Positions 1-9,222 of a stretch of DNA of 38,781 bases are shown here, piece by piece. The notes beneath the pieces were generated by a model. The model had not been told where the DNA came from. It did not search any database and saw only the letters and a program-made list of their open reading frames with translations. The stretch is from NCBI GenBank assembly GCA_013215165.1, contig JABSRG010000032.1:1-38781 (forward strand), in the 5' to 3' direction. This DNA comes from Opitutales bacterium (GTDB taxonomy: Bacteria; Verrucomicrobiota; Verrucomicrobiia; Opitutales; JABSRG01). A program made the translations under genes and the position numbers. Numbering within the stretch: the first letter of the stretch is position 1; every line of letters begins with the position of its first letter.

Positions 1-1
1 A

Positions 2-67
2 ATCTCAGCCCGGGCCCACCGCGCCACCTACATCGAAAGTCAAGAATGGCTCAAAGAGGCCGCATGA
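2..67 (+). CDS. C-terminal end of an upstream gene (partial)
   Basis: An open frame enters from the left edge and stops with TGA at 65-67. It gives 21 residues ending ATYIESQEWLKEAA. The composition (charged, helical, no low-complexity) fits the tail of a real protein, but too little is present to name a family. The next gene is on the opposite strand, so this gene and the acidic-tail protein would converge. Confidence 0.45.
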   Translation: MSARAHRATYIESQEWLKEAA

Positions 68-150
68 CTCCCCGCACCTCTGGTCACACCCTTCCTGGAG
101 CATCGCATTGAGCGATAGGTGTCGTCGCTGCGCTCCTCGGAACTAACCAA

Positions 151-906
151 CTACTTCAAGTCGTCGTCTTCGTCGGAGTCTTGGGATTTTTCCGCCCCGT
201 CTGAGTCATCGTCATCCTCCTCGTCGTCGTCCCAGCGCATGGTTTCGTCGCGCTCGATTTCGGAGTCTGGAGTTTCCTCGATATCTTCAAAAGCGTCGTC
301 GATGTCTGCGGTTTCGTCGGTCTCCTCACCACCGGCGCCTCCAGTATCTTCGTCGGTATCTTTATCCAGTTCAAAGCCTTCTGGGACAAATTCGAGGATT
401 GCGGTAACCTCTGTGAAAAAGTGAGTGGCACGGCCCTCCATGTAGTCCTGGTTTTGGCTCTCACGGACGTCCTCTTCGAGTTCTTCGATCGTGAAGGGTT
501 GTTGGAAATCGATCAGGTCATTGAGCAATTTCACACGTAGTCGAGTGACGTGAGTAATGAAGTCTGCGTAGGCTCCTTTCTCATCATCTAAAATATCTGG
601 AAGCGCGAACTGAGGCTCGTCAGAATCGAGTATCGAATCGTAGTTCCGGCGCAGCTCGAGCTTTCCTTCTTTAAGGTCCTTAGTGATGGTAAAGGTAAAG
701 AAAGCATTTTCGAATATCTCGGGCTTGAATCCGTAATCGGCCAGGGGCTCCATCAACTCGATGATGTGCTGTAGCTGACGCGGATCGATTATGCTCAAGC
801 CATCGACATCCCAATGCACATCGTCGCTGATCTCGTAGATCCACCAGTTCATGTCCTCGCCAAAGCGGACACGGCACCATTCAAGTTTCGGCGTAGAATT
901 ACTCAT
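151..906 (-). CDS. Hypothetical protein with a long acidic C-terminal tail
   Basis: This 251-residue protein is of no family I recognise. The first ~165 residues look like a folded domain rich in tryptophan and aromatics near the start (EDMNWWIYEISDDVHWD). The last ~70 residues are almost entirely Asp, Glu, Ser and Thr and end in EDDDLK, so the tail should be disordered and strongly negative. No signal peptide or membrane segment is seen, so a cytoplasmic location is inferred. Such tails are known from proteins that bind basic partners or nucleic-acid-binding proteins, but that role is only a possibility here. The gene lies downstream of tgt on the same strand, about 150 bases away. A serine-rich frame on the opposite strand is an antisense shadow of the acidic codons. 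Confidence 0.8.
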   Translation of the reverse strand: MSNSTPKLEWCRVRFGEDMNWWIYEISDDVHWDVDGLSIIDPRQLQHIIELMEPLADYGFKPEIFENAFFTFTITKDLKEGKLELRRNYDSILDSDEPQFALPDILDDEKGAYADFITHVTRLRVKLLNDLIDFQQPFTIEELEEDVRESQNQDYMEGRATHFFTEVTAILEFVPEGFELDKDTDEDTGGAGGEETDETADIDDAFEDIEETPDSEIERDETMRWDDDEEDDDDSDGAEKSQDSDEDDDLK

Positions 907-1060
907 AAGGGGTATTCTCTATGGGTTCGTTTTAAATTCTGTCAACGCATGTTGCGGGATCTTCCATTCAGCGGTGTGGATTAACACGGCCAAGCTCATG
1001 CAAAATGAACTGGTTTCTTTGTTCGGGCGCGGGCAGCAATCAGTCTTTGAGGAAAATGTT

Positions 1061-2209
1061 CTAGTCGTTTGGGGTTCCATCGCCGCTGAGATAACGATCA
1101 ATCCATTCTTCATGCCAGGTTCCAAAGTCGCCTGCTTGTATGTGCTCACGAGTCTGTTCCATTAGGTCGATGTAGAAATGTAGGTTATGCAGCGAAAGGA
1201 GCATGCCTCCCAAAGGTTCACCGGTAACAGTGAGGTGTCGTAGATAGGCACGTGAAAAACGCTGACAGGTAGGGTTATCAAACCCCTCAACGAGGGAGCT
1301 ACCATCGCACTTCCAACGTTCGTTGCGCATATTGACTTTCCCCCAAGGGGTATACGCAGTTCCATGGCGTGCCGCGCGCGTCGGCATGACGCAGTCGAAC
1401 ATATCCACACCGCGCGCTACCATTTTCAGCAGCTGATCTGGGGTACCAATACCCATGGCATAACGCGGTTTTTCCCGCGGTATGAATGGAGCAGTCATTT
1501 CAATCTGAGCTAACATCTCCGGCTCAGGTTCGCCGACGCTCACTCCACCAATCGCATAGCCAGGAAAATCCATCACGGCAAGCCGTTCAGCGCACTGCCT
1601 ACGGAGGTCTTCATAGGTAGATCCCTGGACAATACCAAACACAAAATTCCCACGTTCGAACACCCCAATTTCCTCTGCATAGCCCCTGGATATCTCAGCC
1701 CAACGCAGGGTGCGGTTGACGGCTTCGGCACAGGCAGGTTTGTCGCAAGGAAAGGGCGGACACTCGTCCAGCACCATGTGGATATCACTCCCTAGATTGC
1801 TCTGGATATCTAAAGACTCCTTAGGCCCCAAAAAGATCTTTCGTCCGTCGAGGTGCGATTTGAACTCCACACCGTCTTCGCGGAGTTTACGGAGTTTCGC
1901 GAGAGAGAATACCTGAAAGCCCCCGCTATCGGTTAGGATCGGTCCCTGCCACCCCATAAATTGGTGTAGCCCCCCCATATCTCTCACCAGTTCGGAGGTG
2001 GGACGTAGGTTCAAATGATAGGTATTCCCCAATATAATTTGCGCGCCGATTGCCTCGAGTGTCCAAGGAAAGACTGCTTTCACCGTAGCCTGGGTACCGA
2101 CTGGCATAAAAATCGGCGTCTCAATTTCTCCATGCTTGGTGACCACACGACCGCGTCTAGCTTGGGTAGAGCTATCTTCGTCAAGCAAGTGGAAAAATCT
2201 TTCGGACAT
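1061..2209 (-). CDS. tgt: Queuine/preQ1 tRNA-ribosyltransferase (TGT)
   Basis: TGT exchanges guanine-34 for preQ1 in tRNAs with GUN anticodons, in the queuosine pathway. The 382-residue length is normal. The general-base aspartate is at about D94 (LTDSGGFQVF) and the nucleophile at about D272 (DMFDCVMPTR). The substrate-recognition GGVSVGEP segment is at ~221-228. The usual C-terminal zinc site is altered: where Escherichia coli TGT has CDCYTC followed by RNYSRAYLHHL, this protein has FDNPTC followed by QRFSRAYLRHL. Only the third cysteine (C315) and the later histidine (about H341, LHNLHFY) are kept. Whether zinc is still bound, perhaps with C301, cannot be told from sequence. The M16 peptidase gene lies just upstream on the same strand (61-base gap), so co-transcription is plausible. 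No other queuosine genes are in the window. Confidence 0.95.
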   Translation of the reverse strand: MSERFFHLLDEDSSTQARRGRVVTKHGEIETPIFMPVGTQATVKAVFPWTLEAIGAQIILGNTYHLNLRPTSELVRDMGGLHQFMGWQGPILTDSGGFQVFSLAKLRKLREDGVEFKSHLDGRKIFLGPKESLDIQSNLGSDIHMVLDECPPFPCDKPACAEAVNRTLRWAEISRGYAEEIGVFERGNFVFGIVQGSTYEDLRRQCAERLAVMDFPGYAIGGVSVGEPEPEMLAQIEMTAPFIPREKPRYAMGIGTPDQLLKMVARGVDMFDCVMPTRAARHGTAYTPWGKVNMRNERWKCDGSSLVEGFDNPTCQRFSRAYLRHLTVTGEPLGGMLLSLHNLHFYIDLMEQTREHIQAGDFGTWHEEWIDRYLSGDGTPND

Positions 2210-2270
2210 CGCCCTAGACTCGATGCTTATTGCTCTCCGTCAATGGTTTTGAGGCTCATGACCTGCGGGG

Positions 2271-4871
2271 TCATTGATGTATTTGAGTTAAACTGGCACT
2301 CCAACCGTCTGGGATGCGTCCAGCGACGACATCGAGATAAGGTCGCGCCTCGAAAGTCTCGGAAGCGAATGCGCGGATATCCTCGGGAGTGAATTCTTTG
2401 ACCCGCTCAGGAAAACGGAACCAATCATCATAAGATAAACCATAGAGCTGACGTAGTGTCGCCTGCAAAGAGCGACTTTCCACACGCTGCATGCCCATCT
2501 CATGATGTGATCTGATTTGGGTAAGCAGGCGCTCAAAGACTCGATCATCCAGGCACTTGGTGGTGAGACTCTCAACCTCAGCATCGAATTCACCGAATAC
2601 TTCAGCCACTTGAGCTTCGCTCGTTCCTGCATAAAAGGTCATCACCCCAAAATTAGGCGCCGGCAAGCGATTGGCCCCAACAAAATAGGCCATTCCCTTT
2701 TCCTCTCTAACTCGCTGAAATAGCGGACTCGACATGCCGCTCAAATAGGTGTTCAGCAAAATCCCAGCATCATTATCGGAAGCATCAAAGCCCACATCAC
2801 GATACATACGCAGAACGACAGACTGATTCCGATCTATCGGAAGCCCTGCCCTGCCGGTCGTCGCAATACCACTCCATCCAGGAATATCGCCGAGGCTTTT
2901 GCCCATAGCTACAGGAGCAAACATTTGCTCTACCTGCTCATGCTGCTTGTCAGGATCTATATCTCCGGCGATGGCTACACACAAGTTTCCAGAGACAAGC
3001 AAACGCGCTGCATGCTCTTTAAGCTCTCTTAGTTCCATCGATTCGAGGTCTGCGATATCTCCGAGAGAAGATCGAGCATAAGGATGATCTCCGAATACCT
3101 GTTCTCTAGCGAAGCGACGTCCCCGTCTAACGACGTCATCCAAGTGCTCACGAATCGAAGCAATCTGCGCCATTCGTTCTCGCTCAAAAGTCAATTCTGA
3201 GAAACTGGGTGCTGAAATCGCCTGTGCCACGAGATCCAGGGCCCGTTCGAAGTGACTGCTCAACATCTCAATATTGAGGCCAAATGTGTTATTTCCTGCG
3301 CTTGAGCTCAAAGAGCCGCCCACTTCGTCTACACGCTCGGCTACTTGAAGTGCACTGCGTCCCCCTGCATCCTTCGTGAGCATCTCTCCCATTAATTGAG
3401 TGACACCGGAGGAGCCAACCGGGTCCCAAGCCGGACCACCTCGGCCCAAGACGCGCATCGACACCACAGGGAGGCGCGCATCTGGCATATAGATCACCCT
3501 CAGCCCATTTTTAAGCGTGCGCTCAATGATCGCAGGTTCAGAATTTGAAGAACCCATCGTTGTCGCATGTGTCTTTTGAGTCGTGAGTTTTGATATCTCC
3601 GGCTCTAATGCCACTAGCGTCTCACCCGAATCGACAAGATAACGCGCTCCCACCTTACTCACATGCGCTATGTCCACCGCCAACAGATTGGCGATAGACT
3701 GCTTAAAATATCCCAAGTCCCCTGCCACGACCTCCGCTGCCCCCAAGCGAGAAGCCATGCTAGATGTCGTTTTGAGGCCTTGGATGATACGCCCCAACAA
3801 CTGATTGCGCGCTCGATCAAGCAAACGATCGTTCAACCCATTCTCCAAAAAGTCCCCGACAACTGCTTTCACCGTCTCGGCGATGGCATCAAATTTTCCC
3901 GGATTCGACTCCCAAGACAGCCAGAATAGACCTGAGCTTCCTGGATTCCAGCATGTCGCGTCAATGTCGTGCACCATTTCGCGCCGCTCACGCAACTCTT
4001 GAAAAAGCACGCTGCTTTCCCCAGCGCCAAGAAGAGCTGCGAGTAGATCCAAGGCCGCTGCGTCGGGATGACTCAACGAGGGGGTTCGAAACGCCATTCC
4101 TCCATGGGCAATCTCCACAGGAGCATATGCGGTATGCGATCGCTTAGAAAATTGAGCCTGCTCATCTGGAATGAAGACATCCGCGGTGGCCGACCGGCTA
4201 ACCGCTCCAGCAACGGCCTCCACCTCATTCCAAAACCGATCTCCATCAATCGCGCCGCTCACGACCAGCGTGGTATTGCTCGGCACATAGCGCCTCTCGT
4301 AATAATCGCGCAAAGTAGCTGCATCGACTTTTTCGAACAATTCGCGATGACCTATAACCGGATATCGATAGGGGTGCGTCTGAAAGGCGGTGGAAAATAC
4401 TGCCTGAGAGAACACCGAATATGGATCGTCCAAGCCCATATCGATCTCGCGTAATATGACATCGCGTTCGCGCGCGATCTCCTCTGAGGGCAACGTCGAG
4501 CGGAAGACAATATCGACCAGCAGAGCCAACTGCTGCTCGAAAGTCTCGGCCAAGGTATCGATGTAATACACAGTCCGATCAAAGGTAGTATAAGCGTTGA
4601 TACTCCCCCCATAGGCATCGGCCTCGCGGGAGATGTCTAGAGGGCTACGGGTAGGCGTCCCTTTAAAAAGCATGTGTTCAAGGTAGTGCGAAAGCCCTGA
4701 TCCCAAGAAAGCCTCCTCATGGATGCTTCCCGTTTTTACCCAGAATTGTATCGATGCCACAGGGGCGGCATGATCGGGATTAAATACCACAGTGAGTCCA
4801 TTGGGAAGTACTCTGCGTTCAATAGTTTGCCGTTCTAGCGTGGCGAGAATCCGATCATTTGAGTTTGCCAT
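2271..4871 (-). CDS. Two-domain M16 family zinc metallopeptidase
   Basis: This 866-residue protein is made of two M16 (pitrilysin/insulinase) halves in one chain. The N-terminal half carries the inverted zinc motif HYLEH (H62, E65, H66) with the third ligand E142 some 76 residues later, as expected for an active member. The C-terminal half, from about residue 445, has the same fold signatures (LKNGLRVIYMPDARLPVVS) but lacks the zinc motif (VTQLMGEML in its place). It should therefore be the inactive partner half that closes the chamber. These enzymes degrade peptides. No convincing signal peptide is visible at this start, so the protein may act in the cytoplasm, though related proteins are often periplasmic. 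It precedes tgt on the same strand. Confidence 0.93.
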   Translation of the reverse strand: MANSNDRILATLERQTIERRVLPNGLTVVFNPDHAAPVASIQFWVKTGSIHEEAFLGSGLSHYLEHMLFKGTPTRSPLDISREADAYGGSINAYTTFDRTVYYIDTLAETFEQQLALLVDIVFRSTLPSEEIARERDVILREIDMGLDDPYSVFSQAVFSTAFQTHPYRYPVIGHRELFEKVDAATLRDYYERRYVPSNTTLVVSGAIDGDRFWNEVEAVAGAVSRSATADVFIPDEQAQFSKRSHTAYAPVEIAHGGMAFRTPSLSHPDAAALDLLAALLGAGESSVLFQELRERREMVHDIDATCWNPGSSGLFWLSWESNPGKFDAIAETVKAVVGDFLENGLNDRLLDRARNQLLGRIIQGLKTTSSMASRLGAAEVVAGDLGYFKQSIANLLAVDIAHVSKVGARYLVDSGETLVALEPEISKLTTQKTHATTMGSSNSEPAIIERTLKNGLRVIYMPDARLPVVSMRVLGRGGPAWDPVGSSGVTQLMGEMLTKDAGGRSALQVAERVDEVGGSLSSSAGNNTFGLNIEMLSSHFERALDLVAQAISAPSFSELTFERERMAQIASIREHLDDVVRRGRRFAREQVFGDHPYARSSLGDIADLESMELRELKEHAARLLVSGNLCVAIAGDIDPDKQHEQVEQMFAPVAMGKSLGDIPGWSGIATTGRAGLPIDRNQSVVLRMYRDVGFDASDNDAGILLNTYLSGMSSPLFQRVREEKGMAYFVGANRLPAPNFGVMTFYAGTSEAQVAEVFGEFDAEVESLTTKCLDDRVFERLLTQIRSHHEMGMQRVESRSLQATLRQLYGLSYDDWFRFPERVKEFTPEDIRAFASETFEARPYLDVVAGRIPDGWSASLTQIHQ

Positions 4872-4928
4872 ACTCGTCGACCAATATATGAATTTACCTT
4901 TCTGACAACTGCTCAGTCTGGGTCCTGT

Positions 4929-5132
4929 TTATCTCGTTTTGAGATTTACTTCCCCCGATTCCAGTAAACGTTGTGTAAATCTCATCAAAAGTTCCCAAAT
5001 TTGTGTCGCATCCATTTCGCTGAATTGGGGGTCATATCGTAAACTCGTTAGTTCCAAATGGTTATCCATACCAATCACCCATATATCACCTCCCCCATCC
5101 TTTTGCCTGACACGATCAACCTCGATCAGCAC
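4929..5132 (-). CDS. Possible small hypothetical protein, 67 residues
   Basis: A 67-codon frame runs away from the sensor kinase gene. If the GTG at 5132 is its start, the two starts are only a few bases apart. An internal ATG at residue 22 (MDNHLELTSLRYDPQFSEMD) would leave 46 residues and room for a promoter. The amino-acid make-up (mixed hydrophobic and charged, helix QIWELLMRFTQRLLESGEV) is protein-like. I recognise no family. It lies 57 bases upstream of the M16 gene on the same strand and could be its first cistron. It could also be a chance frame. Confidence 0.35.
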   Translation of the reverse strand: MLIEVDRVRQKDGGGDIWVIGMDNHLELTSLRYDPQFSEMDATQIWELLMRFTQRLLESGEVNLKTR

Positions 5133-5134
5133 GA

Positions 5135-6196
5135 ATGAGCGGTTCTTCGATTCTTATTACCGGATTCGATACAGCACACCTGCATTCCCTAGCCACATTA
5201 CTAACGGCTGCGAACTATCAGGTGGGTCTGTCATCAGGCACCCAAAATGCCGTAACGGACGCGCTCGTGTCTACCCCAGATATCATTGTCTGCGAGCGAC
5301 CAGAATCTGATTTGGTCCACCATTTCAAAAGCGATAAGTGTACGCGTCACATACCTCTAGTTCTGCTAACGGATGAAGAGCCCCTGCGGGCCCATTCCTC
5401 GGCTCTGGCTGATATCACGCTGCAATTTGACGCGCAGCCCGAGGAGATATTGGATGCGATCCAGAAACTGGATACACGCCGGCGGCACCTAATCGAACAC
5501 ACAGAGAAAAAACTCGTCGAGCGCTGGTCTCACCTACCTCATGAGATTAATACCCCGCTCAATGGGATTCTTGGCGCGGCTCAGGTTTACTTACAGCTTC
5601 TAGGTGATGGAGACACACTTGACCGCGAAACACTGCGAGATGGGTTCGGCATGATCCTCAGATCCGGCAGGCGTTTATCGCGAACAGCAGAAAAATACTT
5701 ACGATACGGAGAAATTGTCAGCGGCACGGATCGCAATTCTGAAAATCTACGTCTATCTTTAATCCCGATCCAAACTCTAATGGCGGAGGTGATCGAGGTA
5801 TCATGCGATTCTCCTGATACCCAAAATCGTATCAATCTCACCCTCGAAAAACGCGATGTACGCGCGGTGGATTTTTGGCTGATCCACGCCGTAGCCAATA
5901 TTCTTGAAAATGCGCTGGCTTATTCGCCTAAACAGTCTCCAGTAACTATTCTAGGCAATTGTGTCGGAAAAAGCTACGAACTCATCATCGAAGATCAGGG
6001 CCCCGGAATCGCAGAACCGGATTTGAAGAAAATTGCTCCATTTACTCAGTTTAATCGCGATGTCACGGAGCAGCAGGGTCTCGGCTTGGGAATCTTTAAT
6101 GCGCGAGAGTGCCTGCGGCGTTGTAATTGCCAACTCAACCTAGAGAGTCCGCACTACGGTGGTCTACGAGCAGCCATCATCATGCCCCTTGCCTGA
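5135..6196 (+). CDS. Orphan sensor histidine kinase with degenerate N-terminal receiver
   Basis: The 353-residue protein has a receiver-like N-terminal domain (~1-110), a HisKA dimerisation domain and a HATPase_c domain. The H-box is HEINTPLNGILG with H136 as phospho-acceptor, the N-box is ANILENALAYSP (N259), the G1 box is EDQGPGIA (~286-293) and the G2 box is QGLGLGIFNA. The receiver appears unable to take a phosphate. The position of the phospho-acceptor Asp holds Glu (PDIIVCE, E54), the acidic pair after strand 1 is reduced to ILITGFD, and the conserved Lys is not found near DITLQFDAQPEE. There is no transmembrane segment, so it should be a soluble sensor. No response regulator is adjacent, so the partner is unknown. 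Confidence 0.9.
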   Translation: MSGSSILITGFDTAHLHSLATLLTAANYQVGLSSGTQNAVTDALVSTPDIIVCERPESDLVHHFKSDKCTRHIPLVLLTDEEPLRAHSSALADITLQFDAQPEEILDAIQKLDTRRRHLIEHTEKKLVERWSHLPHEINTPLNGILGAAQVYLQLLGDGDTLDRETLRDGFGMILRSGRRLSRTAEKYLRYGEIVSGTDRNSENLRLSLIPIQTLMAEVIEVSCDSPDTQNRINLTLEKRDVRAVDFWLIHAVANILENALAYSPKQSPVTILGNCVGKSYELIIEDQGPGIAEPDLKKIAPFTQFNRDVTEQQGLGLGIFNARECLRRCNCQLNLESPHYGGLRAAIIMPLA

Positions 6197-6390
6197 TATG
6201 GGTATTCCTCTTGCGTGTGGGATATGGAAATCGGCCTCCCGTGTTGCTTTGAGGATCGGTAAGAACCCTGAAACCAAGCCTAAAGATACTGCCCGCTATA
6301 TCTCTGAAACAGGAGGATCTATGATAAGTCTTATCGACCAATCGAGTGGCCAGAAATGACTCATTGGCAGTTTACTACGTCAAACAATGC

Positions 6391-6783
6391 TCACTCGCAT
6401 ACACTGGCATAACTCGATGGGTCTAGCAGTTCGTCAGCAGCACTCGCATCATCCAGCTTCACTTTGACCAGCCATCCAGCTTCATAGGGACTGTCATTAA
6501 TGGCCTCAGGTGTCTCATCCAGGGCATCATTGCGCTCAACTACCTCACCAGCGAGCGGGCAGTAGATATCCGAAGCTGCCTTGACCGACTCCACGGCGCC
6601 TAGCGTGTCTCCAGCGTCAAACTGAACACCCACATCAGGCATCTCTACATAAGTGATATCGCCGAGACTTTCCTGAGCAAAATCTGTAATCCCGAGGGTC
6701 ATAATCCCAGTTTGAGAGTCGATGGCGACCCATTCGTGATCTTTGGTGTATTTCAGATTTTCAGGAATATCAGCCATATTCAC
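6391..6783 (-). CDS. gcvH: Glycine cleavage system H protein
   Basis: GcvH carries the methylamine intermediate between the P, T and L proteins of the glycine cleavage system on a lipoyl arm. The 130-residue length is typical. The lipoylated lysine is K68 in ESVKAASDIY, and the flanking GDITYVEMPDVG and YEAGWLVKVKL blocks are characteristic. The start may be the ATG at 6783 or the one at 6777 (MADIPENLKY). The latter matches the usual H-protein N-terminus better. No gcvT, gcvP or lpd is in this window, so the gene is not in a gcv operon here. It is divergent from parC. Confidence 0.95.
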   Translation of the reverse strand: MNMADIPENLKYTKDHEWVAIDSQTGIMTLGITDFAQESLGDITYVEMPDVGVQFDAGDTLGAVESVKAASDIYCPLAGEVVERNDALDETPEAINDSPYEAGWLVKVKLDDASAADELLDPSSYASVCE

Positions 6784-6905
6784 GCTAGTAGGTCGAGTGA
6801 GCCTGGACCGTCAAGCGTTTTGGCCTTTCCGTAAAAGGGTTTGAAAATACCCCTGAACTACCGCTCTCTAATAAATTTAACCCAGACCAATTTTCCGCCC
6901 AACAC

Positions 6906-8912
6906 GTGAGCGACCGATCCAGCCACCTTCCCGAAGTCACCGAAATGCTGGGGGCCTACTATGCCGATTATGCCTCCTATGTCATCCTCGACCGCGCTGT
7001 GCCCTACATTGAAGACGGCCTCAAGCCAGTCCAGCGCCGCATCCTTCACGCCATGTGGGAAAAAGATGACGGACGCTATAACAAGGTAGCCAATATCATT
7101 GGCCATACGATGTCCTACCACCCGCATGGAGATGCTTCTATCGGGGATGCACTCGTGCAACTGGGACAAAAAAATCTCCTCATCGACACCCAGGGGAATT
7201 GGGGTAATGTGCTCACAGGTGATTCAGCAGCGGCCCCGCGATACATCGAAGCCCGCTTAACGAAGTTTGCAAAAGAAGTCGTCTTCAACAAAAAGACGAC
7301 CCACTGGGACAAGTCTTACGACGGACGCAATGATGAGCCTATCCACCTTCCAGTAAAATTTCCACTCGTGCTCGCTCAGGGAATCGAAGGCATCGCCGTC
7401 GGCATGGCTTGTAAGATTCTTCCGCATAACTTTGTGGAACTGTGCGACGCTTCAATCGCCGCTCTGCGTGACGAGGAATTCATCCTGCTCCCCGATTTTC
7501 AGACCGGCGGATCGGCGGATTGCAGCGATTATCGAGACGGCCTTCAGGGTGGACGCATCCGCGTACGAGCTCATATCGAAAAAGGTGAACGCAAAGCGAT
7601 CTTGATGATCACTCAGCTCGCATACGGCACCAACACACAGACCCTCATCAGCTCTATCGTTAACGCCTCCGACAAGGGTAAGATCAAAATTGCCAAAGTC
7701 GAGGATCTGACATCAGACCAAGTTCGTATTAAGGTAACGCTTCCACCGGGAACCGATCCAGACACTGCAGTCGATGCACTCTATGCGTTTACTGATTGCG
7801 AGGTCTCGATTGCACCAAATACAGCCGTAATCCGCGAAGGAAAACCTCAGTTCCTAGGCGTATCGGAAATTCTACGCCTCTCCGCCCATCACACACGCTT
7901 TCTGCTCAAGTGGGAACTCGAAATCAAGCAGCACGAGCTAGAGGAAGATTGGCATTTTAAGTCACTGGAGCGCCTCTATATCGAACACGAGCTTTACGAT
8001 TTACTGAAGAAAGTGAGCACCAACGAAGAAGCTCACACCGTGCTACGTAAAGCACTCGATCCCCTACTCCCGCTCGTGGATCTAAAACGTGAGGTTTCCC
8101 ATGATGATATCGAGCGCCTTCTTGATGTGCAGACCCGGCGCATCATCCGCCACAATGTCGAAGCAGCGGATAAAAAACTCCGCGATATCGAGGCTGCTCT
8201 AGCCCAGGTCCGCGCGTACCTCAAAGCATTGACTGACTACACTATCGCTTGGTTTGAAGACCTGAAACGAAAATACGGCAAGGAGCGCGAGCGTAAGACA
8301 CAATTGACTAACTTCGATCGGATCGTTGCGGCTCAAGTAGCCGTCGCCAACGAGACTTTGATGCTCGATTCCCGTGAAGGCTTTGCGGGTTATGGGCTCA
8401 AACGGGGCGGTGAATACGAAACCATCGGCAAATGCTCCACTATGGATGACATGGTCGCCTTCCTCAAAGACGGTACGATGACTGTCTATCGAGTCGGTGA
8501 AAAAGTTTTCGTCGGTAAGAACCCGCTGCACCTGCAACTCCTTCCTGCCGACGATCCTACCGTGTATTGCTTGATTTATTCGGACAAGGCCTCGGGTAAG
8601 ACTTTTGCCAAGCGCTTCCAGATAGGCGGCATTACCCGCGAGCGTGTCTACGAAATCGTAAAGGAACCCAAGGGCACAAAGATCCTTTTCTTCAGTGCCC
8701 TGCCCAACCCCGAAACCGAAGCCCCTACCGTATGGGTGCGCCTACGCCCACAACCACGCCTGCGCAAAGACTTGATTGAGTTTAACTTCAACGAGCTCGA
8801 CATCAAAGGCCGCGGCTCCCAGGGCAATATGGTAAGCAATAAACCCGTGAAAACAGTCACCAAAAATCGCCCACCCGACGCTCCCAGACCCACACAAGGG
8901 GATCTGTTTTAG
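6906..8912 (+). CDS. parC: DNA topoisomerase IV / gyrase-type subunit A
   Basis: This 668-residue type IIA topoisomerase A subunit makes the transient double-strand break, with catalytic Y113 in AAAPRYIEARLT. The quinolone-determining region includes GHTMSYHPHGDASIGDAL at ~66-83, and the DNA-gate N-terminus (YVILDRAVPYIEDGLKPVQR) is canonical. The chain is shorter than GyrA and the C-terminal beta-pinwheel is reduced, which favours ParC over GyrA. The start is GTG at 6906. The C-terminus is a basic tail ending in APRPTQGDLF. Its last 30 codons and 28 bases of 3' flank are duplicated at 9484-9600, beyond a small inserted gene pair. No parE/gyrB is adjacent. Confidence 0.93.
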   Translation: MSDRSSHLPEVTEMLGAYYADYASYVILDRAVPYIEDGLKPVQRRILHAMWEKDDGRYNKVANIIGHTMSYHPHGDASIGDALVQLGQKNLLIDTQGNWGNVLTGDSAAAPRYIEARLTKFAKEVVFNKKTTHWDKSYDGRNDEPIHLPVKFPLVLAQGIEGIAVGMACKILPHNFVELCDASIAALRDEEFILLPDFQTGGSADCSDYRDGLQGGRIRVRAHIEKGERKAILMITQLAYGTNTQTLISSIVNASDKGKIKIAKVEDLTSDQVRIKVTLPPGTDPDTAVDALYAFTDCEVSIAPNTAVIREGKPQFLGVSEILRLSAHHTRFLLKWELEIKQHELEEDWHFKSLERLYIEHELYDLLKKVSTNEEAHTVLRKALDPLLPLVDLKREVSHDDIERLLDVQTRRIIRHNVEAADKKLRDIEAALAQVRAYLKALTDYTIAWFEDLKRKYGKERERKTQLTNFDRIVAAQVAVANETLMLDSREGFAGYGLKRGGEYETIGKCSTMDDMVAFLKDGTMTVYRVGEKVFVGKNPLHLQLLPADDPTVYCLIYSDKASGKTFAKRFQIGGITRERVYEIVKEPKGTKILFFSALPNPETEAPTVWVRLRPQPRLRKDLIEFNFNELDIKGRGSQGNMVSNKPVKTVTKNRPPDAPRPTQGDLF

Positions 8913-8939
8913 CCCTGCGTTAACGATTGCAGATGTCAG
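8823..8939 (+). repeat. Direct repeat copy A: parC 3' end plus 28-base flank
   Basis: These 117 bases (the last 30 codons of parC including the TAG, plus 28 untranslated bases) match 9484-9600 without any gap, with 8 mismatches. All mismatches are in the coding part. Six are synonymous third-position changes and two change an amino acid. The final 40 bases are identical. This copy completes the functional parC gene. Confidence 0.95.
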
Positions 8940-8964
8940 GCTCTCGGACTTAAATATCAGAATC

Positions 8965-9222
8965 ATGCCTGAGATCTCCAGATTTCTCGGAATTATCATT
9001 AGGATGTATTACCGCGATCATGCTCCTCCTCATTTCCATGCCGAATATGGCGATTTCGAAATAACGGTGGAACTCCAAACGGGCATCGTTAAAGGGAGTT
9101 TTCCCCGACGTGCACTCAAAGCTGTGTTGGAATGGTATGAAATAAATCGCGACGCGCTCATAAAAAACTGGGAACTCGCCAATGAACGAAAGGCCCTTAA
9201 CCCAATCGCACCTCTAGAATAA
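8965..9222 (+). CDS. DUF4160 family protein (putative TA partner)
   Basis: This 85-residue protein has the family-defining start PEISRFLGIIIRMYYRDH followed by APPHFHAEYGDFE. This is the DUF4160 signature with conserved His residues around H28-H34. DUF4160 genes commonly sit next to DUF2442 genes and the pair is often proposed to be a toxin-antitoxin-like module, but the biochemical activity is not established to my knowledge. The stop and the next start overlap as TAATG, so translation should be coupled. The gene starts 25 bases after the first parC-tail repeat. Confidence 0.9.
   Translation: MPEISRFLGIIIRMYYRDHAPPHFHAEYGDFEITVELQTGIVKGSFPRRALKAVLEWYEINRDALIKNWELANERKALNPIAPLE

Noticed and set aside
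119-424. Serine-rich 101-codon + strand frame
   Set aside because: It is the antisense of the Asp/Glu codons in the acidic tail of the 151-906 gene; a TCG/TCC repeat gives serine by necessity.
680-880. Alternative - strand frame within the acidic-tail gene
   Set aside because: It overlaps a longer, better supported frame and has no independent start or domain.
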